A stretch of DNA of 64,000 bases from Microvirga aerilata (lineage in GTDB: Bacteria; Pseudomonadota; Alphaproteobacteria; Rhizobiales; Beijerinckiaceae). The stretch spans positions 1-64,000 of the forward strand of contig NZ_JAEQMY010000002.1 in NCBI RefSeq assembly GCF_016743775.1, written 5' to 3'. The translations under genes were made by a program, and so were the position numbers. Positions 35,893 through 46,408 of this stretch are shown here, piece by piece (position 1 is the first letter of the stretch; every line of letters begins with the position of its first letter). The notes below the pieces were generated by a model, which saw only the letters and a program-made list of their open reading frames with translations, was not told the DNA's origin and ran no database searches.

Positions 35893-36543
35893 TCAGTCGA
35901 TCTTTTCCGAAAGCAGCCCCTCGACGAACGCTGAGAGGCCGACGAGCCGTTCGCGCTTGAGGCGCTCCGCTGCTTGGATGGCCTTGAGGCTCTGGAAGGA
36001 GCGGTCGAGGTCCTCGTTGACGATCAAGTAATCGTACTCGACCCAGCGCTCCATCTCGACGCGGGCGTTGGCGAGACGCTTGGCAATCACCTCCGGCGCA
36101 TCCTCCGCCCGACGCTCCAGGCGCGCCTTCAGCTCCCTGAAGCTCGGCGGCAGGACGAACACGGTCACCACATCGTTGGGCAGCTTCTCTCGCACCTGGC
36201 GGGTGCCCTGGTAATCGATGTCGAAGACCATGTCCTGGCCGGCGGCAAGGGTCTTCTCCACGGGCTTGCGCGGCGTGCCGTAGAAGTTGCCGTGCACCTC
36301 GGCCCATTCCAGGAGGTCGTCGCGCTCGCGCATCGCCTTGAACTCATCCACGTCGATGAAGTGATAGTGCCGGCCTTCGATCTCGGACGGGCGCTTGGGG
36401 CGCGTGGTAACGGAAACCGAGAGAACGCCCGCCTGCTCCTCCACGAGATTGCGGGTGAGCGTGGTTTTCCCTGCGCCGGAGGGCGAGGACAGGATGAGGA
36501 TGAGGCCTCGACGGCCGACCGGGGGCTTCGAATCTTGGCTCAC
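35893..36543 (-). CDS. gmk: guanylate kinase
   Basis: A 216-residue P-loop kinase that makes GDP from GMP. It has the P-loop [10 protein letters not shown], the GMP-binding [16 protein letters not shown] and YHFIDVDEF, and the lid [18 protein letters not shown] chose the GTG at 36543, seven bases after GGAG and four after the end of yicC; the ATG at 36558 would overlap yicC. It is the last gene of the fab-mltG-yicC-gmk run, a conserved alphaproteobacterial order. Confidence 0.95.
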   Translation of the reverse strand: MSQDSKPPVGRRGLILILSSPSGAGKTTLTRNLVEEQAGVLSVSVTTRPKRPSEIEGRHYHFIDVDEFKAMRERDDLLEWAEVHGNFYGTPRKPVEKTLAAGQDMVFDIDYQGTRQVREKLPNDVVTVFVLPPSFRELKARLERRAEDAPEVIAKRLANARVEMERWVEYDYLIVNEDLDRSFQSLKAIQAAERLKRERLVGLSAFVEGLLSEKID

Positions 36544-36547
36544 CGCA

Positions 36548-37435
36548 TCACTCCACATTCTGAACCTGCTCGCGGAATTGCTCGATCACGGCCTTCAATT
36601 CAAGGCCTATCCGCGACAAGGACACATCATTGGCCTTCGCGCACAAGGTATTCGCCTCGCGCCCGAACTCCTGGGCGAGAAAGTCGAGCCGCCGTCCGAC
36701 CGCTCCGCCCTCCTGCAGCAAGCCCCGGGCGGCGTTCACATGGGCGCGCAACCGGTCGAGCTCCTCACGGATGTCGGCGCGGGCGGCGATGAGCACCGCC
36801 TCCTGGTGCAGGCGGGCCGGATCGAGGGCGCTCTTGCCTTCGAGCAGTTCGGCGATCTGCGCTTCGAGCCGCGCCCGAATAGCCTCGGGCCGGCGGGCCG
36901 GCGCAGCTTCCGCCTCGTCGACGAGGCGGGCAATCAGATCGAGCTGCCCGCCGAGAACGCCGGAAAGCGCCTCGCCTTCGGTCCGGCGCGCGGCCTTCAA
37001 TCCCTCGATCAGGGCACCGATGCCGCTCTTGAGAGCCGCAACCAGCGCCTCGTCCTGCACCGGATCGGCCGCATCGTCATCCATCTCAACGACGCCGCGC
37101 ACCGACAGGAGGCCGTCGAGGGAGGCCGGCTTCACGTTGTCCGGGAGGGTGAGACCGCCGAGGGCCGAGAGCAGCGATTGCAGCACGTCCTGGTTGACCC
37201 GCAGCCTGGGGGCGGACGAGGCCCTGCTGAGGGACAGGTTGAGCTGGCCCTGGCCGCGCGTGAGCGCCTTGAGGATCAGCCCCCGCGCTTCCTCGCCCAC
37301 AGCATCGAGGCCTGAGGGCGTGCGGACGCGAACCTCGAGACCACGTCCATTGACGGTCTTGAGTTCCCAGGCCCATTGGTAGGAACCCGTAACGCCGGCC
37401 TCGCGGGCAAAGCCGGTCATGCTCGCAATGGACAT
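36548..37435 (-). CDS. yicC: YicC-family endoribonuclease
   Basis: A 295-residue protein of the YicC/YloC family, whose members are endoribonucleases acting on structured RNA. It has the family start [10 protein letters not shown] and W-E-x-K-T-V-N-G-R ([18 protein letters not shown]), and the end [35 protein letters not shown]. It lies between mltG and gmk on one strand. Confidence 0.93.
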   Translation of the reverse strand: MSIASMTGFAREAGVTGSYQWAWELKTVNGRGLEVRVRTPSGLDAVGEEARGLILKALTRGQGQLNLSLSRASSAPRLRVNQDVLQSLLSALGGLTLPDNVKPASLDGLLSVRGVVEMDDDAADPVQDEALVAALKSGIGALIEGLKAARRTEGEALSGVLGGQLDLIARLVDEAEAAPARRPEAIRARLEAQIAELLEGKSALDPARLHQEAVLIAARADIREELDRLRAHVNAARGLLQEGGAVGRRLDFLAQEFGREANTLCAKANDVSLSRIGLELKAVIEQFREQVQNVE

Positions 37436-37537
37436 GCGCCTAAACCTCGAACGGAATGAAAATCGGCGCGACCATAATGCGCGCCGACGGAAGAGTCGAT
37501 TGCAAGGATCCCGGATTGCAGCCTAAGCCCCCGCCCC

Positions 37538-38929
37538 TCAGGGCTGGCGCAGGGCCGGAACGCTTTTGGGGTTGCTCAGGTCGAAGGTCTTGTTCTTGAG
37601 CGGGTCCCTCTCGGTGCCCTCGCTCGCGTCGAAGCCGCGCGCCTGCCCGGGCCGCCCGGCCGGGCGGGCTCCTGAAGCCGGCAGGGCATTCGCCGTGCCT
37701 CGCAACTCGGGGGTGATGCTCCCCGGCAGGCCGGTTTGGCCGGGCGCCGCCGCATCGGGCAGAACCCGGTCAACATCGCCGGCCTCGGGAGCCGGGCGTG
37801 CCTTCTCGATCTGCCGCCAGCGGGTCACGTTGCGCTGGTGCTGTTCGTAGCTCTCAGCGAAGGCATGCCCGCCCGAGCCGTCGGCCACGAAGTAGAGATC
37901 CTTCGTCCGGGACGGATTGGCCACTGCCTCGAGCGCCGCCCGGCCCGGATTGGCGATGGGGCCTGGGGGGAGGCCCTCGACCACATAGGTGTTGTAGGGC
38001 GTGGCGGCCTCGATCTCGCTGCGCAGGATCCCGCGGCCCAGGGTGCCCTTTCCGCCCACGAGCCCATACACGATGGTGGGATCGGACTGGAGCCTCATGC
38101 GCTTCATGAGGCGGTTGATGAAGACGCCTGCGACGCGGGTGCGCTCGTCCGCGCGGCCCGTCTCCTTCTCCACGATGGAGGCCAGGATGACGAGCTCCTG
38201 CGGGGACCTGATCGGCAGTTCCGCCGAGCGGCGCTGCCAGATCTGCTCGATGGCCTGCTTCTGGGCCGCCTGCATGGTGTTGATGATCTGCTGGCGCGTG
38301 GTGCCGCGCTCGAACTTGTAGGTGTCGGGCAGGAGCGATCCCTCGCGGGGCGTCTCGGTCACGTCGCCCGTGAGGGTCTCGTTCTCGTAGAGGCGGGCGA
38401 CGATCTGCTCGCTGGTCAGCCCCTCCGGCACCGTCACCGTATGCAGGATGGCCTTGCCCTGTATCAGGGTATCGATCGCATCCTCGACGCTTGTCCCCGC
38501 CTTGAACTGGAACTCGCCTGCCTTGAGCTGGCCGCGCTGGCGGTTGATGTAGGCATAGGCCTGGAACAGCAGGGGCTGCTCGATGACGCCTTCCTGCTTG
38601 AGGATTTGCGCGATCTCGCCAGTACCGGTGTTGCGCGGGATGACGACGACCTTGTCGCTCTGGAGCGGACCCTGGGCCGTGACCTCCTGCTGCAGCATCG
38701 AGAAGCCGAAGATGGCCGCGATCGCCAGGGCGACGAGAAGGGTCAGCAACCCGCTGAACACGGACAGCATGCCCCTGCGGCGCCGGCGCAGCTTGGGCGG
38801 CGGGGGCGGAGCCATCGACGGCTTGATGGCCTCGCTCGGGGATCTGGGCGACAGCCGGGGCTGGGCCGGTCCGTGACCGTCGGAGTCATCCACGGGGGGA
38901 AGAAGGATCTTTTTCTTTCGTCCGAACAT
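37538..38929 (-). CDS. mltG: endolytic murein transglycosylase
   Basis: A 463-residue inner-membrane enzyme (YceG-like) that cuts growing glycan strands. A Pro-rich cytoplasmic tail is followed by a single membrane anchor near residues 55-77 (LLTLLVALAIAAIFGFSML), a LysM-like region and the YceG domain. The catalytic Glu is in ASIVEKETG, and SNPTIVY-like SDPTIVYGL is also typical. The Pro/Arg-rich C-terminal 90 residues are probably disordered. Two starts (38932 GTG, 38929 ATG) are possible. It follows fabF. Confidence 0.93.
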   Translation of the reverse strand: MFGRKKKILLPPVDDSDGHGPAQPRLSPRSPSEAIKPSMAPPPPPKLRRRRRGMLSVFSGLLTLLVALAIAAIFGFSMLQQEVTAQGPLQSDKVVVIPRNTGTGEIAQILKQEGVIEQPLLFQAYAYINRQRGQLKAGEFQFKAGTSVEDAIDTLIQGKAILHTVTVPEGLTSEQIVARLYENETLTGDVTETPREGSLLPDTYKFERGTTRQQIINTMQAAQKQAIEQIWQRRSAELPIRSPQELVILASIVEKETGRADERTRVAGVFINRLMKRMRLQSDPTIVYGLVGGKGTLGRGILRSEIEAATPYNTYVVEGLPPGPIANPGRAALEAVANPSRTKDLYFVADGSGGHAFAESYEQHQRNVTRWRQIEKARPAPEAGDVDRVLPDAAAPGQTGLPGSITPELRGTANALPASGARPAGRPGQARGFDASEGTERDPLKNKTFDLSNPKSVPALRQP

Positions 38930-39024
38930 CACGACGCTTTTCTGGTATCGGCCGGCGGCCCTGCCGGTCCGTCGACACCCTAACAGGGATTATGGCGAAA
39001 AGCCGTAACGTGCCGCCGCCATCC

Positions 39025-40287
39025 TCAAGATACACGACGCATGATCAGAGAAGCGTTGGTTCCGCCGAACCCGAAGGAGTTCGAAAGAGCCACGTTGATC
39101 TCCTTGCGCTTGGCCTGCTTGGGGACGAGGTCGATGGCCGTATCGACCGAAGGATTGTCGAGGTTGATCGTGGGCGGGATGACGCCGTCGCGCATGGCCA
39201 GGATCGAGAAGATCGCCTCGACGGCCCCGGCCGCGCCCAGCAGGTGTCCGACCGCCGACTTGGTGGAGGACATGGAGAGCTTGCCCGCCGCGTTGCCCAT
39301 GATGCGCTCGACCGCCTTCAGCTCCAGCTCGTCGCCGAGAGGCGTCGAGGTGCCGTGGGCGTTGACGTAGTCGATCTCGGACACGTCGATGGCGGCGCGC
39401 TTGAGAGCGGCCGCCATGCAGCGATAGGCCCCGTCGCCGTCCTCGGACGGCGAGGTGATGTGATAGGCGTCGCCCGACAGGCCGTAGCCGATGATCTCGG
39501 CGTAGATCTTGGCGCCGCGGGCCTTGGCGTGCTCGTACTCTTCCAGAACCACGATGCCTGCGCCTTCGCCCATGACGAAGCCGTCACGGTCCTTGTCGTA
39601 GGGGCGCGAGGCCCTGGTCGGATCGTCGTTGAAGTTGGTGGACAGGGCGCGGCAGGCCGCGAATCCCGCGATGGAGAGCCGGTTGACCGGCGATTCCGTG
39701 CCGCCTGCCACCATCACGTCGGCGTCGCCCAGGGCGATGAGGCGCGCCGCGTCCCCGATGGCGTGGGAGCCGGTGGAGCAGGCCGTCACCACCGCGTGGT
39801 TCGGCCCCTTGAGGCCGTGCTCGATGGACACGTACCCGCCGGCCAGGTTGATGAGGCGGCCGGGAATGAAGAAGGGGGAGATGCGGCGCGGGCCGCGCTC
39901 GATCAGGGTGGCGGAAGCCTCGTAGATGCCGCCGATGCCGCCGATGCCGGAGCCGATCAGCACGCCGGTCGCGCACTGGTCCTCGTAGGTCTTGGGCTCC
40001 CAGCCGGAGTCGCGCAGCGCCATGGTGGAGGCCGCCATCGCATACACGATGAAGGGATCGACCTTGCGCTGCTCCTTGGGCTCCATCCATTCGTCGGCGT
40101 TGAAGGTGCCGTCGGAGCCGTCGCCGCGCGGGATCTGGCAGGCGATCTGGCAGGCCAGGTCGTCGACCTGGAAGTCCGCGATCCTGCCGGCGCCGCTCTG
40201 CCCCTCGATGAGGCGGGACCATGTGGCATCGACACCGCTTCCCAGCGGAGTGACCATGCCAAGACCTGTAACAACTACCCGGCGCAT
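39025..40287 (-). CDS. fabF: 3-oxoacyl-ACP synthase II
   Basis: A 420-residue condensing enzyme elongating acyl-ACP with malonyl-ACP. The catalytic Cys170 is in VTACSTGSHAIGDA, with His residues in NAHGTSTPLGDELE and KSAVGHLLGAAGAVEA. It has the typical end SNSFGFGGTNASLIM. It lies 67 bp after acpP and 92 bp before mltG on the same strand. Confidence 0.97.
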   Translation of the reverse strand: MRRVVVTGLGMVTPLGSGVDATWSRLIEGQSGAGRIADFQVDDLACQIACQIPRGDGSDGTFNADEWMEPKEQRKVDPFIVYAMAASTMALRDSGWEPKTYEDQCATGVLIGSGIGGIGGIYEASATLIERGPRRISPFFIPGRLINLAGGYVSIEHGLKGPNHAVVTACSTGSHAIGDAARLIALGDADVMVAGGTESPVNRLSIAGFAACRALSTNFNDDPTRASRPYDKDRDGFVMGEGAGIVVLEEYEHAKARGAKIYAEIIGYGLSGDAYHITSPSEDGDGAYRCMAAALKRAAIDVSEIDYVNAHGTSTPLGDELELKAVERIMGNAAGKLSMSSTKSAVGHLLGAAGAVEAIFSILAMRDGVIPPTINLDNPSVDTAIDLVPKQAKRKEINVALSNSFGFGGTNASLIMRRVS

Positions 40288-40354
40288 GAATTACCTGCCC
40301 TATCGATCAATAAAATTCGGGCGTCGGATGAGTCACCCGACGCCCGCCAGCTTC

Positions 40355-40591
40355 TTAGGCTGCGTTCTTCTCAAGGAAGCGGACGGCATCGCCAACCGTG
40401 ACGATGGTCTCAGCCGCGTCGTCCGGGATCTCGACGTTGAACTCTTCCTCGAACGCCATCACCAGCTCGACCGTATCAAGGCTGTCGGCGCCCAGGTCGT
40501 CGATGAAGTTGGCGTTCTCGACCACCTTGTCGGCTTCGACGCCCAGGTGCTCGACAACAATCTTCTTCACGCGATCAGCGACGTCACTCAT
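40355..40591 (-). CDS. acpP: acyl carrier protein
   Basis: A 78-residue acidic protein. Ser37 in [18 protein letters not shown] takes the 4'-phosphopantetheine arm on which fatty acids are built. The ribosome binding site TGAGGA lies eight bases before the ATG. A 233-bp gap separates it from fabG, so it probably has its own strong promoter in addition to fabG read-through. Confidence 0.98.
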   Translation of the reverse strand: MSDVADRVKKIVVEHLGVEADKVVENANFIDDLGADSLDTVELVMAFEEEFNVEIPDDAAETIVTVGDAVRFLEKNAA

Positions 40592-40824
40592 CGTTTTTTC
40601 CTCAGTGGCTGCCGCCTCAGGAGCGGGCGGATTAAGAAATCAAATTAGATCAGCTGTTCAGCTGACAACGCTGAAACGGCTACCTTGCGCCGTGCAAAGC
40701 CGCATTTTTGAGCGCCGGTCAACCCCTTTGACCTGATCGGGCTCATGCTTAACACAAGCTTGTCGTCTCTGGCGAGGGGTGAACGGCACCTGCAAACAGT
40801 TTCCCGAAAAGGCTTTAAGCACCT
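40592..40824 (-). other. acpP leader region
   Basis: The gap between fabG and acpP. On the minus strand TTGACC at 40722-40717 is a candidate -35, but the -10 region 17 bases on (CTTTGC) is weak. A 16-bp dyad TCAGCTG-TT-CAGCTGA lies at 40650-40665 inside the probable leader. No terminator with a T-run is visible after fabG. Confidence 0.35.
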
Positions 40825-41562
40825 TTAGAACATAGCCATTCCGCCGTTCACGTGCAGGGTTTGGCCCGTCACGTAGGCCGCTTCGCTCGAGGCGAGATAA
40901 ACCACCGAGGAGGCGATTTCGTCACCCTGACCGAGCCGCCCCATAGGGATGGTGCCCAGGATGCCCTCGCGCTGCTTGTCGTTGAGAACGTCGGTCATGG
41001 GCGACTCGATGAAGCCCGGGGCAACGCAGTTGACGGTGATGTTGCGGCTGGCCACCTCGGCGGCGAGCGCCTTGGTCATGCCGATGAGGCCCGCTTTCGA
41101 GGCCGCGTAGTTGCCCTGACCCGGGTTGCCGGTGGAGCCGACGACGGAGCCGATATTCACGATCCGGCCGTAGCGGCGGCGCATCATGCCCTTCACGGCA
41201 GCCCGCGACAGGCGGAAGGAGGCGGTGAGGTTCACGGCGATCACCGTCTCCCACTCCTCGTCCTTCATGCGCATGAACAGGTTGTCCTTGGTCACGCCTG
41301 CATTGTTCACCAGGATGTCGAGCCCCTCCATGGCGGCCTCGGCGGCCGGCACGAGCGCCTCGACGGAGTCCTTGTCGGACAGGTTGGCCTCAACGATGTG
41401 GACCCGCTCTCCCAGGGAGGACGCGAGCTCGTCGAGGGCGCTGCGCCGGGTGCCGGACAGGGTGACGGTCGCGCCCCGGGCATGAAGGGCGCGGGCGATG
41501 GCGCCGCCGATGCCGCCTGTCGCGCCGGTGACGAGAGCCTTGCGGCCGGAAAGATCGAACAT
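40825..41562 (-). CDS. fabG: 3-oxoacyl-ACP reductase
   Basis: A 245-residue short-chain dehydrogenase reducing 3-oxoacyl-ACP with NADPH. It has the cofactor motif TGATGGIGGAIA, NNAGVTKD, the active-site Ser in NIGSVVGSTGN and YAASKAG, and the ACP-site end YVTGQTLHVNGGMAMF. It lies 10 bp after fabD. Confidence 0.96.
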   Translation of the reverse strand: MFDLSGRKALVTGATGGIGGAIARALHARGATVTLSGTRRSALDELASSLGERVHIVEANLSDKDSVEALVPAAEAAMEGLDILVNNAGVTKDNLFMRMKDEEWETVIAVNLTASFRLSRAAVKGMMRRRYGRIVNIGSVVGSTGNPGQGNYAASKAGLIGMTKALAAEVASRNITVNCVAPGFIESPMTDVLNDKQREGILGTIPMGRLGQGDEIASSVVYLASSEAAYVTGQTLHVNGGMAMF

Positions 41563-41572
41563 GCGGGGCTCC

Positions 41573-42520
41573 TTATCCGTTCAGGGACGCTTTGAAGGTG
41601 GCGACATCCTCAGGGCTGCCGATGGCGGCGGACGAGGCGCCCGCCGCGATGCGCTTCACGAGCCCGGTCAGCACCTTGCCCGACCCGACCTCATAAAACG
41701 ATTCAACGCCCTGCGATGCCATATAGGCCACGCTTTCGCGCCAGCGCACGGTGCCGGTGACCTGGCGAACCAGGGCATCGCGGATCGCCGCCGGGTCCGT
41801 GATCGGGGCAGCCTCCACGTTGGCCACGACCGGCACGACCGGAGCGTTCACGGTCACGGCCGCCAGGGCCTCGCGCATGGCGTCGGCCGCCGGCTGCATG
41901 AGGGCGCAATGGAAGGGGGCAGAGACAGCCAGCATTACGGCGCGCTTGGCGCCCTTGGTCTGAGCGATGGCAACGGCTCTCTCGACGGCGGTCTTGTGGC
42001 CCGAGACCACGACCTGAGCGCCGCCATTGTCGTTGGCCGCATCGCAAACCTCGCCTTGGGCCGCCTCCTGGGCGACCGCGAGGGCAGCGTCGTATTCCAG
42101 GCCCAGAAGGGCCGCCATGGCGCCCTGCCCGACCGGGACTGCACTCTGCATGGCATTGCCGCGGATGCGCAGGAGACGGGCGGTATCGGAAACCGAGAGA
42201 CTGCCGGCCGCCGCCAGGGCCGAGTACTCTCCCAGGGAGTGTCCGGCCACGAAGGCGGCATGCTGCTTGAGATCGAGCCCAGCCTCAGCTTCCAGAACCC
42301 GGATCGCCGCCAGGCTCACGGCCATCAGGGCGGGCTGGGTGTTGGCCGTTAGGGTCAGCTCCTCCGCCGGCCCCTCCCACATGAGGGTGGAGAGCTTCTG
42401 CGAGAGAGCCTCATCCACCTCGTCGAAAACGGCCTTGGCTTGCGGAAAGGCCTCGGCAAGCGCCTTGCCCATGCCGACCGATTGGCTTCCCTGGCCCGGG
42501 AAAATGAATGCGCGCTTCAT
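41573..42520 (-). CDS. fabD: malonyl-CoA:ACP transacylase
   Basis: A 315-residue enzyme loading malonyl groups onto ACP. It has [17 protein letters not shown] at the start, nucleophile Ser95 in [15 protein letters not shown], and Arg and His in the usual [12 protein letters not shown] stretch. The ATG at 42520 starts the conserved sequence; codons up to 42565 are outside the family. It is the first gene of the minus-strand fab operon and is divergent from rpoZ. Confidence 0.96.
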   Translation of the reverse strand: MKRAFIFPGQGSQSVGMGKALAEAFPQAKAVFDEVDEALSQKLSTLMWEGPAEELTLTANTQPALMAVSLAAIRVLEAEAGLDLKQHAAFVAGHSLGEYSALAAAGSLSVSDTARLLRIRGNAMQSAVPVGQGAMAALLGLEYDAALAVAQEAAQGEVCDAANDNGGAQVVVSGHKTAVERAVAIAQTKGAKRAVMLAVSAPFHCALMQPAADAMREALAAVTVNAPVVPVVANVEAAPITDPAAIRDALVRQVTGTVRWRESVAYMASQGVESFYEVGSGKVLTGLVKRIAAGASSAAIGSPEDVATFKASLNG

Positions 42521-42910
42521 CAGGAGCGGAACCCTCAATTCATGGAATCCGCGCGGGACTCGCACTCGCAGGTCGAGGAGTCAAGGCAAAGGGCGGGCGG
42601 CTCTTGCTTGACCTGTTCATCGGATGGATCTGCGCCAGCCTCTCAGGAGGCTCCGGTCGATCCTCGAACGATGGAGCTGGAGCCTGCTCGCCAATCCTAT
42701 GAAAGCTCGCCAAACTCGACTCAAGTCTCCCAAGGCCGTCTCCCAGGCTTGACCCTCAGCAAGCTAGGCCGCGCGAACCAGCCCCGCCGTGTGCGGCCGC
42801 ACCCGGCGTTAAGCCCCTGGCAGACAACAGGTCCTCTTGTGTTCCTGAGCCGCCCGGTGTATGCGGTCCCTCTTCCGACATTCTTTCCGAACCTGAAGAA
42901 GGAGCCCCGC
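42521..42910. other. 390-bp divergent region between fabD and rpoZ
   Basis: No gene is credible here, although the rpoZ frame stays open through it. It must hold promoters for fabD and rpoZ. TTGACC at about 42749 on the plus strand could be a -35, without a good -10. No repeat or large hairpin was seen. Confidence 0.4.
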
Positions 42911-43318
42911 ATGGCTCGCGTGACCGTCGAAGACTGCATCGACAAGGTCGACAACCGGTTTGAGCTCGTGCTGCTGGCCAGCCACCGGGCTCGCCTCATC
43001 TCGTCGGGCTCGCCCCTCACGATCGATCGCGACCGCGACAAGAACCCCGTCGTGGCTCTGCGCGAGATCGCGGACGAGACCATCGCTCCCGACGACCTGA
43101 AGGAGCAGCTCATTCACTCGATGCAGAAATACGTCGAAGTGGACGAGCCGGAAGCCGAAACCGTTCCGATGCTCAGCAACACTGCAGCCGCCCCTACGAC
43201 CGGCGGCGACAACGACGCTGACGTCCAGTTCGACCGCATGAGCGAGGAAGACCTCCTTCGCGGCCTGGAGGGCCTCGTGCCCCCGAGCAGCAGCGCGGAC
43301 GACGACGACCGCGAATAA
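42911..43318 (+). CDS. rpoZ: RNA polymerase omega subunit
   Basis: A 135-residue omega subunit. It has the start [28 protein letters not shown] with the usual [12 protein letters not shown] block, and an acidic C-terminal tail typical of alphaproteobacteria. It helps fold the beta' subunit and forms part of the ppGpp site. The ATG at 42911 follows GAAGGAG. It ends at a strong terminator and is followed by rsh, a conserved pair. Confidence 0.96.
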   Translation: MARVTVEDCIDKVDNRFELVLLASHRARLISSGSPLTIDRDRDKNPVVALREIADETIAPDDLKEQLIHSMQKYVEVDEPEAETVPMLSNTAAAPTTGGDNDADVQFDRMSEEDLLRGLEGLVPPSSSADDDDRE

Positions 43319-43341
43319 GCTTCGCGCCTCGTATTTTCAGA

Positions 43342-43368
43342 AGCCCGGCTCATGGCCGGGCTTTTTTG
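43342..43368 (+). terminator. terminator after rpoZ
   Basis: An 8-bp stem AGCCCGGC / GCCGGGCT with a 5-base loop, followed by a run of T. It separates rpoZ from rsh, so rsh needs its own promoter in the 43370-43500 gap. Confidence 0.93.
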
Positions 43369-43505
43369 TTGGCTGCCTTAACCAGGCCCGGGACAGGGCT
43401 CCTGCGGCAAGGTATTCAGCTTGCGGTGAGAAGATGTTGTACAATATCTTCAAAACCTTCCACACTTCAGCCAGATGGACCGGACCCAAAGGAGATGGCG
43501 GCCGT

Positions 43506-45677
43506 ATGATGCGCCAATATGAACTTGTCGAGCGGGTCAAGCGCTATAACCCCTCGGCCAATGAGGCGCTTCTCAACCGTGCTTACGTGTACGCCATGAT
43601 GGCTCATGGCACCCAGAAGCGCGCATCCGGCGACCTGTTCTTCGGCCACCCCCTCGAGGTGGCCGCCATCCTGACGGACCTCAAGCTCGACGACGCCACC
43701 ATCGCGGCGGCCGTTCTCCACGACACCGTGGAGGACACCCAGGCGACGCTGGAGGAGATCAACAAGACCTTCGGGCCCCAGATCGGGGCTCTCGTCGACG
43801 GGCTGACGAAGATCAAGCGGCTGGACCTCGTGTCGAAGCGGGCGGCTCAGGGCGAGAACTTCCGCAAGCTGCTTCTGGCGGTCGCCGACGACGTGCGGGT
43901 GCTGCTGGTCAAGCTTGCCGACCGCCTGCACAACATGCGCACGCTCCAGTTCATGCCACCGGAGAAGCGCAAGCGCATCGCCGAGGAAACCCTCGACATC
44001 TATGCGCCGCTGGCCGGACGCATGGGTATCCAGGAGATGCGCGAGGAGCTGGAGGAACTGTCCTTCCAGAATCTCGACCCGGAGGCCTATGAGGCCATCA
44101 AGCGCCACCTGCACGAGCTCTCCGCCAAGAGCGAGAAGCTCGTCGAGGAGATCGAGCAGACCCTGACCACCAAGCTGCGCGCTCAAGGAATCGAAGCGAC
44201 GGTGACGGGGCGCCAGAAGCGGCCCTATTCCATCTGGCGCAAGATGGAGCGCAAATCCGTCTCCTTCGAGCAGCTCTCCGACATCTTCGCCTTCCGGATC
44301 ATCGTCGGCACCCTCGACGAGTGCTACCGGGCGCTCGGTGTCGTCCATACCAGCTGGCCCATGGTTCCGGGGCGGTACAAGGATTACATCTCGACCCCGA
44401 AGCAGAACGACTACCGCTCCATCCACACCACCGTCATCGGGCCCGGCAGCCAACGCGTCGAGCTGCAGATCCGTACCGAGGACATGGACGAGGTGGCGGA
44501 ATTCGGCATCGCCGCCCATGCGCTCTACAAGGAGGGCGTCAACGACAACTCGCGGCTCGCGACCGAAAGCCGTGCCTATCAGTGGCTGCGGCGCACCATC
44601 GATCTCCTGGCGGAGGGCGACAATCCGGAGGAGTTCCTCGAGCACACGAAGCTCGAGCTGTTCCACGACCAGGTCTTCTGCTTCACGCCCAAGGGCCGCC
44701 TGATCGCGCTCCCCCGCGGCGCGACGCCCATCGACTTCGCCTATGCGGTGCACACCGATGTCGGCAACACGGCGGTGGGCTGCAAGATCAACGGCCGCAT
44801 GTCGCCGCTGCTGACCGAACTGCAGAACGGCGACGAGGTCGAGATCGTCCGGGCCGAGGGCCAGACGCCGCCGGCGGCCTGGGAATCCCTTGTGGTCACC
44901 GGAAAGGCGCGCGCCTCCATCCGGCGCGCCACCCGCGCGGCCGTGCGCCGGCAATATACCGGCCTCGGGCATCAGATTCTGGAGCGCGCCTTCGAGCGGG
45001 CGGGCCGGCCCTTCTCGGATGAGAAGCTCAAGGGCGCCCTGCCCCGTCTCGCGCGCGTTTCGGCCGAGGATGTTCTGGCGGCGGTGGGCCGAGGCGAAAT
45101 GTTCTCCGGCGACGTGGTGCGGGCCGTCTATCCCGACTACCTGGATGAGCGGCGCGGGGGCAGCGACGGCAGGGGCGGCGCACAGGGTGACGGTTCGGGC
45201 AAGAAGGGCGCGAGCGAGAACCCGGGCGGCATTCCGATCCGCGGCCTCAACAAGGACATGCCGATTCATTTCGCCCAGGAAGGCGGAGCCGTGCCGGGAG
45301 ACCGGATCGTCGGCATCCTCACCCCCGGCGAAGGCGTCACGATCTATCCGATCCAGTCGCCGACTCTCGCCGCCTTCGACAACGAGCCCGACCGCTGGAT
45401 CGACGTTCGGTGGGATCTGGAAACAGGCTCCAACCAGCGCTTCCCGGCCCGCATCAAGCTCCAGTCGATCAACGAGCCCGGATCGCTCGCCCAGATCACC
45501 CAGGTGATCGCCGATCATGATGGCAACATCGACAACGTGTCCATGAAGCGGCGCACCCAGGACTTCACCGATATGACCATCGACCTGACGGTCTGGGACC
45601 TGAAGCACCTCAACGCCATCATTGCGGAACTGCGCGCCAAGCGTGTAGTCAGTCGCGTGGATCGCGTCACGGGTTAG
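43506..45677 (+). CDS. rsh: bifunctional (p)ppGpp synthetase/hydrolase
   Basis: A 723-residue RelA/SpoT enzyme that makes and degrades (p)ppGpp in the stringent response. The HD hydrolase site is intact (His48, His72-Asp73, Glu76-Asp77, Asp139 in LADRLHN). The synthetase site has GRQKRPYSIWRKM, FAFRIIV and TPKQNDYRSIHTTV. TGS and C-terminal ACT domains follow. The ATG at 43506 has AAAGGAG about 12 bases upstream. Both activities present fits a single rhizobial Rsh. Confidence 0.95.
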   Translation: MMRQYELVERVKRYNPSANEALLNRAYVYAMMAHGTQKRASGDLFFGHPLEVAAILTDLKLDDATIAAAVLHDTVEDTQATLEEINKTFGPQIGALVDGLTKIKRLDLVSKRAAQGENFRKLLLAVADDVRVLLVKLADRLHNMRTLQFMPPEKRKRIAEETLDIYAPLAGRMGIQEMREELEELSFQNLDPEAYEAIKRHLHELSAKSEKLVEEIEQTLTTKLRAQGIEATVTGRQKRPYSIWRKMERKSVSFEQLSDIFAFRIIVGTLDECYRALGVVHTSWPMVPGRYKDYISTPKQNDYRSIHTTVIGPGSQRVELQIRTEDMDEVAEFGIAAHALYKEGVNDNSRLATESRAYQWLRRTIDLLAEGDNPEEFLEHTKLELFHDQVFCFTPKGRLIALPRGATPIDFAYAVHTDVGNTAVGCKINGRMSPLLTELQNGDEVEIVRAEGQTPPAAWESLVVTGKARASIRRATRAAVRRQYTGLGHQILERAFERAGRPFSDEKLKGALPRLARVSAEDVLAAVGRGEMFSGDVVRAVYPDYLDERRGGSDGRGGAQGDGSGKKGASENPGGIPIRGLNKDMPIHFAQEGGAVPGDRIVGILTPGEGVTIYPIQSPTLAAFDNEPDRWIDVRWDLETGSNQRFPARIKLQSINEPGSLAQITQVIADHDGNIDNVSMKRRTQDFTDMTIDLTVWDLKHLNAIIAELRAKRVVSRVDRVTG

Positions 45678-45685
45678 GATCATCA

Positions 45686-46387
45686 ATGCCCCGCAAACCT
45701 CGCATCGCCGTCATGATGGACGAGAACACCAGCGTCGACGGCACCCGTTACGACATGGCGAAGGCTTACTTCGTCGCCGTCCAGCGTGCCGGCGGCCTGC
45801 CCTTCGGCATCCCCTACATCACCGACATGATCGAGCCGGTGGTGGAAGAGTTCGACGGGTTCGTCAGCGTCGGCGGGCGCATCCGGTTTCCCGACGAATG
45901 GTACGCACCCGGCGACGGGTCACGCTATCCGTCCTCGGAGCGCCTCGATGTGGAGCAGGCCCTCATGCGCGGGTTTCTCGATCGCGACAAACCGGTGCTC
46001 GGCATCTGCAACGGGATGCAGATGCTCGCCTGCCTCCATGGCGGGCGCATGGTGCACGAGGTGCGCAAGGTCGGCGCGCACATCCTCGACCACGACAGCC
46101 GGGGCACCATGCATTCCGTTGAGATCGTGGCAGGGACGATGCTGTCGCGCATCGTGGGAACGACGCGGCTCGACGTGAACAGCCGCCATCAGGAAGCCGT
46201 AGTGGAAATGTCTGGCGAGGCCGTCGTCGCCGCCATGGCTGATGACGGGGTGATCGAAGCCGTCGAAATCCCGTCCCGCCGCTTCGCCATCGGCGTGCAA
46301 TGGCATCCGGAAGCTTTCGCCACCCAGGAGCATCCCGGCAACAGGCTGTTCGATGCCTTCATCCAGGCCGCCCGACACCGCCCCTGA
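45686..46387 (+). CDS. class I glutamine amidotransferase (gamma-glutamyl hydrolase type)
   Basis: A 233-residue protein of the C26/PuuD group, which hydrolyses gamma-glutamyl bonds such as that of gamma-glutamyl-GABA. The nucleophile is Cys108 in GICNGMQML, with His and Glu in GVQWHPEAF. The start PRKPRIAVMMDENTSVDG fits the family. It begins 8 bp after rsh and is probably in its operon. The exact substrate is not known. Confidence 0.88.
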   Translation: MPRKPRIAVMMDENTSVDGTRYDMAKAYFVAVQRAGGLPFGIPYITDMIEPVVEEFDGFVSVGGRIRFPDEWYAPGDGSRYPSSERLDVEQALMRGFLDRDKPVLGICNGMQMLACLHGGRMVHEVRKVGAHILDHDSRGTMHSVEIVAGTMLSRIVGTTRLDVNSRHQEAVVEMSGEAVVAAMADDGVIEAVEIPSRRFAIGVQWHPEAFATQEHPGNRLFDAFIQAARHRP

Positions 46388-46408
46388 TCGAGACTGCAGG
46401 AACTGCCG

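Noticed and set aside
42521..42910. An N-terminal extension of rpoZ through the fabD gap
   Set aside because: The omega family starts at 42911, where there is a good ribosome binding site.
43467..45686. A 739-codon open frame antisense to rsh
   Set aside because: Shadow of rsh, which has intact catalytic motifs.
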